Below are positions 56,025 to 64,000 of a stretch of DNA of 64,000 nucleotides, in pieces; the stretch's first letter is position 1, and every line of letters begins with the position of its first letter. Source of the DNA: Streptomyces sp. YIM 121038. Lineage in GTDB: Bacteria; Actinomycetota; Actinomycetes; Streptomycetales; Streptomycetaceae. The translations under genes were made by a program, and so were the position numbers. The stretch covers positions 5,785,501-5,849,500 of the forward strand of contig NZ_CP030771.1 of the NCBI RefSeq assembly GCF_006088715.1. Reading direction: 5' to 3'. The notes under the pieces were generated by a model. That model was not told the DNA's origin. It searched no databases and saw nothing but the letters and a program-made list of their open reading frames with translations.

Positions 56025-56375
56025 GTGGTTCTTTCGGGCCGCCCGCCCCTGGCTGGCACGGACACCGGGACCAACGAAGCCCGTCGGGAACCGGTCACGC
56101 GCCGTACGGGTGAGAAGGCGTCCGAACTCAGGTCCGTGGCGCAGTGGTTCCGCGTGCGCACGTGCCCGCGCGGGACGGCCCTTGCGGTGGGCTGCGGTGG
56201 GCTGCGATGGGTCTCGGCGTGGCCGCGGCGTGGCCGCCGTGCGACTGCCGTGCGACTGCCGTGCTGCTGGGGTGCGGCTGCCGTGCGGGCCGGGTGGCCT
56301 CAGACCCGGCCGCGGCACAGCTCCAGGAGCGTCATCGCGAGCGCGGTGCCGGGCTTGCCGAGCGCGTCCCGGTAG
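56025..56375 (+). CDS. possible small ORF behind a structured leader
   Basis: GTG 56025 has a strong ribosome site, GGAGGAG 6 nt upstream. The first 55 or so residues (VVLSGRPPLAGTDTGTNEARREPVTRRTGEKASELRS...) have plausible codon use. After about 56190 the frame enters short tandem repeats and finally runs antisense into the chorismate mutase gene, which argues against the full length being functional. No family recognised. Confidence 0.25.
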   Translation: MVLSGRPPLAGTDTGTNEARREPVTRRTGEKASELRSVAQWFRVRTCPRGTALAVGCGGLRWVSAWPRRGRRATAVRLPCCWGAAAVRAGWPQTRPRHSSRSVIASAVPGLPSASR

Positions 56376-56605
56376 TGGGCGAGGATCTCCATCTCGCGCG
56401 AGAGGTTCACGCGCCGCCCGCCCGAACTGATGCGGGCCTCCTGGATCACCGCGGAGACCGCCATCCGCTCCTGGACCAGACCAATGATCCGGTCATCGAG
56501 CGCGTCGATCCGTTCACGGGCACCGCCGATCAGCTCGGCGGCTTCGGGCGTACGGGCACCCGTCCGCTCGGCGGGGGTGGTGGGCTGCTGCGTGGTGGCG
56601 GTCAT
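56300..56605 (-). CDS. chorismate mutase, AroQ class
   Basis: 101 residues; GAGGAG 7 nt before ATG. The all-helical AroQ fold is seen: ARERIDALDDRIIGLVQERMAVSAVIQEAR with the catalytic Arg/Lys-equivalent positions, then NLSREMEILAHYRDALGKPGTALAMTLLELCRGRV. It converts chorismate to prephenate, the branch to Phe and Tyr. Monofunctional and cytoplasmic (no signal). Upstream is a transcription leader with a Phe/Tyr-containing mini-ORF and terminator, strongly suggesting attenuation control. Confidence 0.92.
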   Translation of the reverse strand: MTATTQQPTTPAERTGARTPEAAELIGGARERIDALDDRIIGLVQERMAVSAVIQEARISSGGRRVNLSREMEILAHYRDALGKPGTALAMTLLELCRGRV

Positions 56606-56672
56606 GGTGGGGCTCCTCGCTGGAGTCGTCTGGCGGGGGTGCCCCGGAGCGAAGGACCCGGAAACGACAGGA

Positions 56673-56698
56673 CGCCCCGGGCCTTTCGGCCCGGGGCG
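56673..56698 (-). terminator. attenuator hairpin of the chorismate mutase leader
   Basis: On the minus strand CGCCCCGGGCC, GAAA loop, GGCCCGGGGCG: perfect 11-bp stem with a GNRA tetraloop, followed by TCCTGTCGTTTCC. It lies 24 nt after the leader-peptide stop and 67 nt before the chorismate mutase ATG. Confidence 0.75.
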
Positions 56699-56722
56699 CC
56701 TGGGAAGTCGCTTGTCAGGAGA

Positions 56723-56794
56723 TCAAGCAGCTCGACCATGGCAGCCGGCGGGCCGGTTGCCATAGGTAAAGAGGAAGCCGAGGTGCTTGTTCAC
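56723..56794 (-). CDS. 23-residue leader peptide with Phe-Leu-Phe-Thr-Tyr run
   Basis: GTG 56794 to TGA 56723-56725; the peptide contains GFLFTYGN. Phe9 and Tyr11 use TTT and TAT, rare codons in this genome. Directly after the Tyr codon is a self-complementary stretch (56738-56763, ten pairs around one A-C mismatch). One of its segments (CGGCCCG) can alternatively pair with the 5' arm of the terminator (CGGGCCG). No Shine-Dalgarno precedes the GTG, which coincides with the predicted transcription start, so translation would be leaderless. Confidence 0.65.
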   Translation of the reverse strand: MNKHLGFLFTYGNRPAGCHGRAA

Positions 56795-56831
56795 GGAGCC
56801 AGTATGCCCCCAGGCGTGCGCGGCGGGTCAA
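56795..56831 (-). promoter_or_regulatory. promoter of the chorismate mutase leader transcript
   Basis: On the minus strand TTGACC (56831-56826), 19 bp, CATACT (56806-56801). Start of transcription is expected about 7 nt downstream, at the GTG of the leader peptide. Confidence 0.55.
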
Positions 56832-57255
56832 ACCGGGTGTGAGCTGGCTCGCATACTGAGACGCACGCTCGGTCATGGCGCCCCTGCCTCCCTACGGGCG
56901 GCCCCTCCGCTCTGCGGGGCCCTCCGCCCCGGGGGGAGAGAGAGCGGGCGGGCACAGGGCGGACCGCCGCCGCGCCTGCTCCCCGCCCTCGCCCCCCACC
57001 TCGGCGGACCTCGGCCCAGCCTCCAGCGGGCCCCGTGCAGGGGCGGAGCGGTTCCCTGAGCGGGGTCGGGGGCGGCCGCCGAGGGGCCCCGCCACCGGGG
57101 CCGCGGGCCCGTCGTCCGTCGGATACGACGAAGGCGCCACGGCCGGGCCCGTTAGAATCGACAAAACAACCCCAGCTCCAACCGCGCGCGCACCCCTCGT
57201 GCACCCTTCCGCTCACGAACCTCCTGCGCACGCTCAACGCCGGAAGGCCGCCGCC
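56832..57255 (+). promoter_or_regulatory. guaA upstream region
   Basis: 424 bp with no supported gene. TAGAAT (57153-57158) is a good -10; the -35 is indistinct. GGAAGG (57242-57247) is the guaA ribosome site. The open frame extending guaA upstream is an artefact of GC-rich DNA. Confidence 0.5.
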
Positions 57256-58845
57256 GTGTCCTCAGCGACTCCCGCTGCCGCCGCTCCCGACACCGTTCTG
57301 GTCGTCGACTTCGGAGCGCAGTACGCCCAGCTCATCGCCCGCCGCGTCCGCGAAGCCCGGGTCTACAGCGAGATCGTGCCGAGCACCATGCCGGTCTCCG
57401 AGATGCTCGCCAAGAACCCCGCGGCGATCATCCTCTCCGGCGGCCCGTCTTCGGTGTACGCGGAGGAGGCCCCCTCGGTCGACCGCGCCCTGTTCGAGGC
57501 GGGCGTCCCCGTCTTCGGCATGTGCTACGGCTTCCAGCTGATGGCCACCACCCTCGGCGGCACCGTCGACAACACCGGTGCCCGTGAGTACGGCCGCACC
57601 CCGCTCAGCGTCTCCAAGCCCGGCTCGACCCTCTTCGAGGGCACCCCGGCCGAGCAGTCCGTGTGGATGTCGCACGGCGACGCGTGCAGCGCGGCCCCCG
57701 AGGGCTTCGCCGTCACCGCCTCCACGGACGTCGTCCCCGTCGCCGCCTTCGAGAACGACGAGAAGAAGCTCTACGGCGTCCAGTACCACCCCGAGGTCAT
57801 GCACTCCACGCACGGCCAGCAGGTCCTGGAGCACTTCCTCTACCGCGGCGCGGGCCTGAAGCCGAGCTGGACCACCGGCAGCGTCATCGACGAGCAGGTC
57901 ACCGCCATCCGCGCCCAGGTCGGCACCAAGCGCGCCATCTGCGGCCTGTCCGGCGGCGTCGACTCCGCGGTGGCCGCCGCCCTGGTGCAGAAGGCCATCG
58001 GCTCCCAGCTGACCTGCGTGTACGTCGACCACGGCCTGATGCGCAAGGGCGAGACCGAGCAGGTCGAGAAGGACTTCGTGGCCGCCACCGGCGTGCAGCT
58101 GAAGGTCGTCGACGCCCAGGAGCGCTTCCTCACCGCCCTCGCCGGTGTCTCCGACCCGGAGACCAAGCGCAAGATCATCGGCCGTGAGTTCATCCGCGTC
58201 TTCGAGCAGGCGCAGGCCGACATCATCGCCGAGGGCGCCGCCGACGGCGAAGAGGTCGCCTTCCTCGTCCAGGGCACGCTCTACCCGGACATCGTCGAGT
58301 CCGGCGGCGGCACCGGCACCGCCAACATCAAGTCCCACCACAACGTGGGCGGCCTCCCCGAGGACCTGGAGTTCGAGCTCGTCGAGCCGCTGCGCCAGCT
58401 CTTCAAGGACGAGGTGCGCATGGTCGGCCAGGAGCTCGGCCTGCCCGACGAGATCGTCCAGCGCCAGCCCTTCCCGGGCCCCGGCCTCGGCATCCGCATC
58501 GTCGGCGAGGTCACCAAGGACCGCCTCGACCTGCTGCGCGAGGCCGACGCCATCGCCCGCGAGGAACTCACCGCCGCCGGTCTCGACCGCGAGATCTGGC
58601 AGTGCCCCGTGGTGCTCCTCGCCGACGTCCGCTCCGTGGGCGTCCAGGGCGACGGCCGCACCTACGGCCACCCGATCGTGCTGCGCCCCGTCTCCTCCGA
58701 GGACGCGATGACGGCCGACTGGTCCCGCCTGCCGTACGACGTGCTCGCCCGCATCTCGACCCGCATCACGAACGAGGTCGCCGACGTCAACCGCGTCGTC
58801 CTCGACGTGACCAGCAAGCCGCCGGGCACCATCGAGTGGGAGTGA
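57256..58845 (+). CDS. guaA: GMP synthase (glutamine-hydrolysing)
   Basis: 529 residues from GTG 57256, GGAAGG 8 nt upstream. It aminates XMP to GMP. The class I glutamine amidotransferase domain (about 10-205) shows the nucleophile in GMCYGFQLM and YHPEV. The ATP pyrophosphatase domain (about 215-400) has the P-loop [12 protein letters not shown]. The C-terminal dimerisation domain ends with [12 protein letters not shown]. Upstream readings that lengthen it by 127 residues lack any GuaA homology. It completes, with guaB, the guanine branch represented in this window. Confidence 0.97.
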   Translation: MSSATPAAAAPDTVLVVDFGAQYAQLIARRVREARVYSEIVPSTMPVSEMLAKNPAAIILSGGPSSVYAEEAPSVDRALFEAGVPVFGMCYGFQLMATTLGGTVDNTGAREYGRTPLSVSKPGSTLFEGTPAEQSVWMSHGDACSAAPEGFAVTASTDVVPVAAFENDEKKLYGVQYHPEVMHSTHGQQVLEHFLYRGAGLKPSWTTGSVIDEQVTAIRAQVGTKRAICGLSGGVDSAVAAALVQKAIGSQLTCVYVDHGLMRKGETEQVEKDFVAATGVQLKVVDAQERFLTALAGVSDPETKRKIIGREFIRVFEQAQADIIAEGAADGEEVAFLVQGTLYPDIVESGGGTGTANIKSHHNVGGLPEDLEFELVEPLRQLFKDEVRMVGQELGLPDEIVQRQPFPGPGLGIRIVGEVTKDRLDLLREADAIAREELTAAGLDREIWQCPVVLLADVRSVGVQGDGRTYGHPIVLRPVSSEDAMTADWSRLPYDVLARISTRITNEVADVNRVVLDVTSKPPGTIEWE

Positions 58846-58912
58846 CCCGACCGTCGGGGCCCCGCCCCACGACAGGTCCGGGCCGCACGGCCCGCCCGCG
58901 CGCCCAGGTCTG

Positions 58913-58957
58913 AACGCCGGTGCCGCCGTCCCCGCCGGGGACGGCGGCACCGGCGTT
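58913..58957. terminator. perfect 21-bp bidirectional terminator after guaA
   Basis: Bases 58913-58933 (AACGCCGGTGCCGCCGTCCC plus C) pair without a mismatch with 58937-58957 around a 3-nt loop. It lies between guaA and the convergent oxidoreductase gene, whose stop is one base away. Confidence 0.93.
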
Positions 58958-58958
58958 C

Positions 58959-59438
58959 TCACGTCCGCCGTGTCGTGCGCACCGGCTGCCCCGGCTTCCA
59001 CAGCTGCACGGCCAGGTACTTCTCGTCCTCGATGGCCGTCCGCACGACCTCCGTCAGCTCCACCCGGAACAGATGGAACGCCGACGGGTCCGGCGGCCGC
59101 ACCTCGTCCGTGTACCGCTTCACGGTCTCCGGGTCGCGCACCTCCACCGCCCGGCCGGAGATCCGCACGTCCCCGCCGCCCATCTCCGTGCCCGACCCCA
59201 GGTTCGCCTGGAGCGTGCACCGCGGATCGCGCCGCAGGTCGAGCGCCTTGAGCGAACCCGGCATCATCCCGAGCCACAACTCGCCGTTCAGGAACCTGAC
59301 TTCCAGTCCCGACGTGCGCGGCGACCCGTCCTTGCGCAGCGTCGCCAGAACGTGGTGCGTGAACGCTCCGAACCGCTCCTCGACCGTGCGGGCCAGCTCG
59401 GGTTCCGCGGTCGCGAAGGCCTTCCAGTTGTCTGTCAT
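58959..59438 (-). CDS. pyridoxamine 5'-phosphate oxidase-family protein
   Basis: 159 residues from ATG 59438 (an in-frame ATG six codons upstream is possible). A split-barrel flavin-binding fold: FGAFTHHVLATLRKDGSPRTSGLEVRFLNGELWLGMMPGSLKALDLRRDPRCTL, typical of the PPOX/F420-binding superfamily. Actinobacterial members often use F420 or FMN, or bind heme; the cofactor cannot be read here. Confidence 0.85.
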   Translation of the reverse strand: MTDNWKAFATAEPELARTVEERFGAFTHHVLATLRKDGSPRTSGLEVRFLNGELWLGMMPGSLKALDLRRDPRCTLQANLGSGTEMGGGDVRISGRAVEVRDPETVKRYTDEVRPPDPSAFHLFRVELTEVVRTAIEDEKYLAVQLWKPGQPVRTTRRT

Positions 59439-59601
59439 GCCGACAGTCTGACGCATATACCCGACAGCTCCTGTCTCCTTTTCCTGGCCGCCGCACTACC
59501 ACCCGGCACACCCGGCTCCAGACTCTCTTCACAGAAGGCCCCTGTCGCCCTTCGCTGACCGGCGGTAACTTCCGCTCCGTACGGCCAGGAACGGAGGACA
59601 G

Positions 59602-60387
59602 ATGCGGGCGCCCACACCCATACCCGTCGAGCGGCTCCAGTTCGCCATGCCCCCGGTGCACGACAGGCCGGAGGACGAACGGCGCCACCGCAAGGAACGC
59701 CTCGCCGGTGCCCTGCGCGTCTTCGGCCGCCTCGGCTACGAGGACGGCGTCTCCGGCCACATCACCGCGCGCGACCCCGAACACCCGGACTGCTTCTGGG
59801 TGAACCCCTTCGGCATGCCCTTCAAGCACATCACCGTCAGCGACCTCGTCCTCGCCAACGCGGCGGGGCAGGTCGTGGAGGGGCGCCACCACGTCAACCA
59901 GGCCGCGTTCACCGTCCACGCCGAGGTCCACCGGGCCCGGCCCGACGCCGTCGCCGTCGCGCACTGCCACTCCGTCCACGGCCGCGCCCTCGCCGCCCTC
60001 GGTGAACTCCTGGAGCCGATCACCCAGGAGTCCTGTGCCTTTTACGAGAGCCATGCCCTGTACGACACCTACACGGGCGTCGCCGTGGACGCCGTCGAGT
60101 GCCGCCGCATCGCCGCCGCCCTCGACGACCACAAGGCGCTCGTCCTGCGCAACCACGGCCTGCTCACCGTGGGCGGCTCCGTCGACGCCGCCGCCTGGTG
60201 GTTCATCTCCATGGAACGGTCCTGCCAGGTCCAGCTCGCCGCCCGGGCCGCGGGCCGCCCGGTGCTCATCGCCCACGACGAGGCCGTACGGACCCGGGAG
60301 CAGCTCGGCGGCGACCTCGTGGCCTGGATCAACTACCAGTCCCTGTGGCAGGACATCAGCCGCTCCGAACCCGATCTGCTCGCCTGA
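59602..60387 (+). CDS. class II aldolase/adducin-domain protein
   Basis: 261 residues; GGAGG just before ATG. The domain has GRLGYEDGVSGHITARDPEHPDCFWVNPFGMPFKHIT. Zinc-ligand histidines are in AVAHCHSVHGRALAAL and LRNHGLLTVGG; the early EDGVSGHIT supplies the phosphate/loop region. Closest to the subfamily of aldolase-like proteins without a fixed phosphosugar substrate; reaction unknown. Confidence 0.88.
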   Translation: MRAPTPIPVERLQFAMPPVHDRPEDERRHRKERLAGALRVFGRLGYEDGVSGHITARDPEHPDCFWVNPFGMPFKHITVSDLVLANAAGQVVEGRHHVNQAAFTVHAEVHRARPDAVAVAHCHSVHGRALAALGELLEPITQESCAFYESHALYDTYTGVAVDAVECRRIAAALDDHKALVLRNHGLLTVGGSVDAAAWWFISMERSCQVQLAARAAGRPVLIAHDEAVRTREQLGGDLVAWINYQSLWQDISRSEPDLLA

Positions 60388-60607
60388 ACCCGTCGCACCC
60401 ACCGCCCGGCCGGGCCCGACCGGGCCCCACGTCAACACGCGTGACCTCCGACCACCCCCGCTGACCTGACCCGCGGAACGCGCACAGGCGTCCGTACGGC
60501 ACAATTCCCAGTCATTGCAAGGTAGTTCGCGGGCGCGTGGGCGGCGGCAGAGCCGGTCACGAGTTCGATCACGGCCTCGGCCGAGGGCGGGGAAGGCGGG
60601 GTACGCG

Positions 60608-61873
60608 GTGGCGGTGCAGGAAGCCAGGCAGAGTACGCACGGGGGTGGCTGCACGTGCGGCGACTGCCCGCACGGCGCACGCGAGGGGCACCGGCGCGCC
60701 GTGGCCGCGTTCCTCGCCAAGCGCGACGAGTTGGCGGCCGGGCACGGGGTGCCCGCGGCCGTCGTGCACTCGGCGGGCGCGTCCCGCCAGTGGGTGTCGG
60801 ACGAGCTGACCCAGTCCGCCAGGGCCGTCGCCGAACGCGGGCGCGCCGAGGGGGCGGCCTGGCTCGCCCGGCTGTGGCGGTACACCCTCGTCGCCGTCTG
60901 GACGGGCGTCGTCGCGCTCCTGCTCGTCCAGGCGCTCACGGCCGTCGGCAGCGGCTGGACGGACACGCGCACGGCCGGACTGCTCGCGGCGCTCGCCGTG
61001 GCCTTCCTGCTGTCCGGTGCCGCGTATCTGCACCGCGCGCGCGGGGGCGTGCTCGCGCCCGTCATCGGTGAGGACAACCGTCTGTCCACCTCGCGTGCCG
61101 TCGCCGCCTCCTGGGTGTTGCTCGTCGTCTTCGCCGTGCTCGTCCTCGCGGGTGAACTCGCCGCGGCCACCGGTGACGACGAGCGCGACGCCCTCATCGA
61201 CGGCCTCCAACTCGACCGCGTCGCGGGCCTGGTGACCGTCCTCGCCGTCGTCTGCGCCGTCGCCGTGCTGGTGCGGCGGGTCGTGGGCCTCAGGGTCCTC
61301 GCGCAGAAGCTGCAGAAGGTGCGCGCCGACCGGCCCAGGGCCGCCGATCTCCTCACCGACGACTCGGGCCGCGGCCACTTCGCTGACGCCCAGTACCTCC
61401 TCGTCAGCACCGCCGCCGTCGTCTTCGTCGCCGTCCGGCTGGCCCGTCGGCCCGAGCAGCTGCCCGACCTGCCGTGGGGGCTCGCCCTCCTCGTGCTCGT
61501 ATCGGCCGCCACATACGTGGCGGGCAAGTACTCCGAGGGCGGCCGACCCGTGATCCTCTCCGTCGTCCGGGCCCGGGAGGCGGGCGATCTGGACGCGCCG
61601 ATCCGCACCGGCGACGACATCGAGATCCGCGGCGCGGGCTTCGTGCCCCCCGGCGCGCAGAACGCGGACCGTCTCGCCCGGATGGCCGTCCGCATCGGCG
61701 CGGTCCACGTCCACGTGCCGCTCGTGCCGGTCGCCGGGGGCTTCACCAACCCGTCGGACACCGTCCTGACCGTGCCCGTGCCCGTCGACGTCGAGCCCGG
61801 CCGCGTCGACGTCCAAGTGATCACGGCGGCGGGTGTTGAGACCAACCGCTGCACCATCGACGTGACGGACTGA
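60608..61873 (+). CDS. multi-pass membrane protein with C-terminal Ig-like (IPT/TIG-type) domain
   Basis: 421 residues from GTG 60608. A Cys/His-rich start (GGGCTCGDCPHG) could bind a metal. An amphipathic helix follows, then about six membrane helices between 95 and 305, and a C-terminal domain (about 320-421) with DDIEIRGAGFVPPGAQNADRLARMAVRIGAVHVHVPLVPVAGGFTNPSDTVL. That tail has an all-beta IPT/TIG look. Function unknown. Confidence 0.82.
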   Translation: MAVQEARQSTHGGGCTCGDCPHGAREGHRRAVAAFLAKRDELAAGHGVPAAVVHSAGASRQWVSDELTQSARAVAERGRAEGAAWLARLWRYTLVAVWTGVVALLLVQALTAVGSGWTDTRTAGLLAALAVAFLLSGAAYLHRARGGVLAPVIGEDNRLSTSRAVAASWVLLVVFAVLVLAGELAAATGDDERDALIDGLQLDRVAGLVTVLAVVCAVAVLVRRVVGLRVLAQKLQKVRADRPRAADLLTDDSGRGHFADAQYLLVSTAAVVFVAVRLARRPEQLPDLPWGLALLVLVSAATYVAGKYSEGGRPVILSVVRAREAGDLDAPIRTGDDIEIRGAGFVPPGAQNADRLARMAVRIGAVHVHVPLVPVAGGFTNPSDTVLTVPVPVDVEPGRVDVQVITAAGVETNRCTIDVTD

Positions 61874-61966
61874 CCGCCCCGCCGCACCCGCTTCCGCACG
61901 GACCGCGCGATCCACCGCCCGGCAGTCCGCACCGCGCCGAATGGACGCATGTGCTCCCCCTCCCGC

Positions 61967-62004
61967 GTGCCCGGAACCGCCAACCCCCCGCGGTTTCCGG
62001 GCAC
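61967..62004. terminator. terminator after the IPT-like membrane protein
   Basis: GTGCCCGGAACCGC (61967-61980) pairs with GCGGTTTCCGGGCAC (61990-62004) with a single bulged base. Confidence 0.8.
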
Positions 62005-62096
62005 ACCTCACGCAATCCGCCGCACGCCACTGAGCGGCGGCTCCCTTTCCTACGTATCGTCAGTTGACGGCTCAACGGGAGAGGCGGCGGACAGCC

Positions 62097-62624
62097 ATGG
62101 TTCACGGCATGCGCACGGACACCCACACCGGCTATGCCCGGCGGACCGGCTGGCGGGACACCGCCACCCGCTACGCCCTGCTCCCGTTGAGGATCTTCCT
62201 CGGAGTCACCTTCATCTACGCGGGCCTGGACAAGCTCACCGACAGCGCCTTCATGAAGGAGAGCGGCGCCGGCTCGATCGGCGAGCAGATGCACAACATC
62301 CGCGACATCTCCGCCCTCCCCGAACTCGTCGACCTCGCCCTGAAGAGCCCCGTCGGCTTCGGCTACGCCATCGCCCTCGGTGAACTGGCCGTCGGCATCG
62401 GCACCCTGATCGGCCTGCTCGCCCGGGTCGCCGCGCTCGGCGGCGCGCTGATCTCGCTCAGCCTCTGGCTGACCATGAGCTGGTCCGCCGAGCCCTACTA
62501 CTACGGCAACGACCTCGCCTATCTGATGGCCTGGCTGCCTCTCGTGCTCGCCGGGGCGTCCTTCCTCTCCGTCGACGCCTGGATCGCCCAACGCCGCGAT
62601 GCCTCCGGGCTACGGCTGCGCTAG
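62097..62624 (+). CDS. DoxX-family membrane protein
   Basis: 175 residues from ATG 62097 (GGGAGAGG upstream); starts at 62064 or 62109 cannot be excluded. Four helices in the DoxX pattern: LLPLRIFLGVTFIYAGLDKLTDSAFM, FGYAIALGELAVGIGTLIGLLARVAALGGALISLSLWLT, YYYGNDLAYLMAWLPLVLAGASFLSVDAWI. DoxX proteins are small quinone- or thiol-redox-linked membrane subunits; role here unknown. Its stop shares CTAG with the convergent next gene. Confidence 0.9.
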   Translation: MVHGMRTDTHTGYARRTGWRDTATRYALLPLRIFLGVTFIYAGLDKLTDSAFMKESGAGSIGEQMHNIRDISALPELVDLALKSPVGFGYAIALGELAVGIGTLIGLLARVAALGGALISLSLWLTMSWSAEPYYYGNDLAYLMAWLPLVLAGASFLSVDAWIAQRRDASGLRLR

Positions 62625-62896
62625 CCCCGGCCCGACCCGCTCGTGCGCGTCTCGCCCGGGCCCATGGTGCGCGTCCCGTCCTCGCGGCCTGCGGCGCGGG
62701 CCCGGCGGCCCTTGCGTATGCCGTGGGCCACGGTCGCCGTGGCGCCCGCGAGGCACAGACCTCCCGTCACGATCGGGATGATCACGAACCAGGGCGTGTC
62801 CCACAGACCGCCCGCGTCGCCCGCGTAGACGAGCCCGGCGAGCGTCACGAAGAAGCCCGCGACCAGCCGGCCCGGCTGGAACTCATGACGCAGCAC
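62621..62896 (-). CDS. small two-helix membrane protein
   Basis: 91 residues. Two hydrophobic segments (LVAGFFVTLAGLVYAGDAGG; PWFVIIPIVTGGLCLAGATATVAHGI) followed by a basic, Arg/Gly-rich tail. Its start overlaps the end of the upstream PspC-type gene by 14 nt, indicating translational coupling, so it probably works with it. Stop codon overlaps the DoxX stop in CTAG. Confidence 0.85.
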   Translation of the reverse strand: MLRHEFQPGRLVAGFFVTLAGLVYAGDAGGLWDTPWFVIIPIVTGGLCLAGATATVAHGIRKGRRARAAGREDGTRTMGPGETRTSGSGRG

Positions 62897-64000
62897 GTGC
62901 CACCTCCGCCTGCCCGACGCCGACCTCGAGCCGCAGGTCGAGCGTGCCTTCGCCCTTGACGCCCGCGGGCGGGTCCAACGTCACCGTCTTCTGCTTGCCG
63001 GGGGCGATGTCCACGTCCTGGCTGTCGTCGCTCGGCAGCTGGATGTCGCCGACACCCACCTCGATCCTCACGTCCACCTTGGTGTCCTCCGGCACGATCA
63101 CCTTCAGCTTTCCGGCGCCCACCTCCGCCCGCGTGCGCACCGTCTGGTCCTTGCGGAGGTCGACCCGGCTCAGATCCAGGGTGGCGACGCCCGTCCCCAG
63201 CTCGTACCGAGGGCGGATGTCCGAGGCCGTGGCCGGGGTCCAGTCCTTGCGTATCCAGTCCGCCGTGATGTTCTTCGGCAGGGCCGCGGAGGTGGCGACG
63301 AGGGCGGCGGTGATCACCGCGAGCACGAGGGAGCCCGCACCCGTGCGCCCCAGGAACGAGCTGATCGCGATGCCGAGGCCGAGCACGCCGAGCGCACAGG
63401 CGAACCCGGTCTCCAGGCTGGTGCCCAGCGGCTGGTCCTCCCAGGTCAGGCTCGTGCCGAGGCCGGCCGCGAGCAGGGCGGCCAGAAACACCCAGCCACC
63501 GATCCAGCGCGGCCCGCGGCGCCCCGGCGGCTCCTTGTCCAAGGGAGGCGCACCCCACGCCGAGGTGTGCCCCGGGGGCGGCTGATACTCCACCGCGACC
63601 GGCTCGGGGCCCCAGAAGTACTTCGGCGGGCCCTCCTCGCCGGCGGGGGTGCGCCACCAGGACGGGGCCCCGGTCACGGGCGGCGCCTTCGTCTCCGGCG
63701 GGGCGTCCGCGACGGCCTGGGCGGCCGCGGGGTCCGGGTCCGGGGTGCCGCGCTGGCGCGACCAGTACCCCGCGCCCGCGAGGAGGACGCCGAGGACGGC
63801 GGCGAAGGTCAGCGCCCCGCTGTTGCCGATCAAGGTCAGGAACACGCCGCAGCCGACGAGGGCGAAGAGGACGGCGGTCAGGGCGTGGCCGTCCACGCGG
63901 GCGGTCAGCAGCCGTCGCGCCTCGTTCTCCTCCTCTCCCTCGTAAGGGATGAGCAGCCAGGCGAAGCCGTAGAAGACCAGGCCGAGACCGCTGGTGACCG
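62883..64000 (-). CDS. PspC-type membrane protein, 3' part (start outside window)
   Basis: The frame is open to the right edge: before the internal GTG at 63896 it reads VTSGLGLVFYGFAWLLIPYEG, the end of a PspC domain, so the gene begins beyond base 64000. Then come further membrane helices, a Pro-rich linker and a pair of helices. The C-terminal beta-rich domain (GTGVATLDLSRVDLRKDQTVRTRAEVGAGKLKVIVPEDTKVDVRIEVGVGDIQL) is of the kind found in cell-wall-active antibiotic response/LiaF-like proteins. PspC-domain proteins in actinobacteria often belong to envelope-stress systems, commonly beside a two-component pair. Confidence 0.88.
   Translation of the reverse strand, partial: VTSGLGLVFYGFAWLLIPYEGEEENEARRLLTARVDGHALTAVLFALVGCGVFLTLIGNSGALTFAAVLGVLLAGAGYWSRQRGTPDPDPAAAQAVADAPPETKAPPVTGAPSWWRTPAGEEGPPKYFWGPEPVAVEYQPPPGHTSAWGAPPLDKEPPGRRGPRWIGGWVFLAALLAAGLGTSLTWEDQPLGTSLETGFACALGVLGLGIAISSFLGRTGAGSLVLAVITAALVATSAALPKNITADWIRKDWTPATASDIRPRYELGTGVATLDLSRVDLRKDQTVRTRAEVGAGKLKVIVPEDTKVDVRIEVGVGDIQLPSDDSQDVDIAPGKQKTVTLDPPAGVKGEGTLDLRLEVGVGQAEVARAAS

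Noticed and set aside
56875..57255. 127-residue N-terminal extension of guaA
   Set aside because: Does not resemble any GMP synthase sequence; a good ribosome site marks GTG 57256.
57262..62004. Very long antisense open frame (about 1580 codons) opposite guaA and the following genes
   Set aside because: It runs antisense through guaA, an aldolase and a membrane protein with clear homology; long antisense frames are expected in DNA with GC-rich third positions.

Overview
The window is a 64 kb piece of the core chromosome of a Streptomyces species. The evidence is the very high GC content, GTG starts, the order infA-rpmJ-rpsM-rpsK-rpoA-rplQ-truA without rpsD, a GroEL with a His-rich tail, the whiD-bldM-shbA-guaB block, and a five-gene Ser/Thr kinase cluster. 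There are no insertion sequences, prophage genes, CRISPR arrays, rRNA genes or recognisable tRNA genes.

Layout. 1-9.6 kb: end of map, then the distal part of the ribosomal protein/RNA polymerase alpha cluster, truA, two membrane proteins, rplM-rpsI and glmM. 9.6-21 kb: cofactor, wall and tRNA-modification housekeeping genes (coaA, acpS, nnr, alr) and the t6A genes tsaE, tsaB and tsaD with rimI. A 59-codon gene lies behind a near-perfect palindrome at 17188-17207. 21-28 kb: a methyltransferase, a secreted polysaccharide deacetylase with a small lipoprotein, groES-groEL under two CIRCE operators, and an SDR/MOSC/LysR group. 28-33.6 kb: the developmental genes whiD and bldM (with a sigma-BldN type promoter), the sigma factor gene shbA, and two IMP dehydrogenase family genes.

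33.6-48.7 kb: a membrane protein, a nucleotide-sugar dehydrogenase lacking its catalytic cysteine, a glycerol-3-phosphate dehydrogenase, and five tandem membrane Ser/Thr kinases, one of which is a clear pseudokinase. All five kinases carry a related extracytoplasmic domain. 48.7-64 kb: an aldehyde dehydrogenase and a GMC oxidoreductase, an LAxTG surface protein, lipoproteins, a chorismate mutase behind what looks like a leaderless Phe/Tyr attenuator, guaA, and several small enzymes and membrane proteins. The last, a PspC-type protein, runs off the right edge.

Recurring themes are short tandem repeats in many intergenic gaps, three near-identical copies of an intergenic palindromic repeat beginning GTCGTGGCTGGTCGCGCAG, perfect bidirectional terminators between convergent genes, and translational coupling (ATGA and GTGA overlaps). 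The most interesting unexplained items are the chorismate mutase leader, the palindrome-controlled small gene, the pseudokinase, several enzymes missing catalytic residues, and an unassigned structured stretch at 55740-56024.
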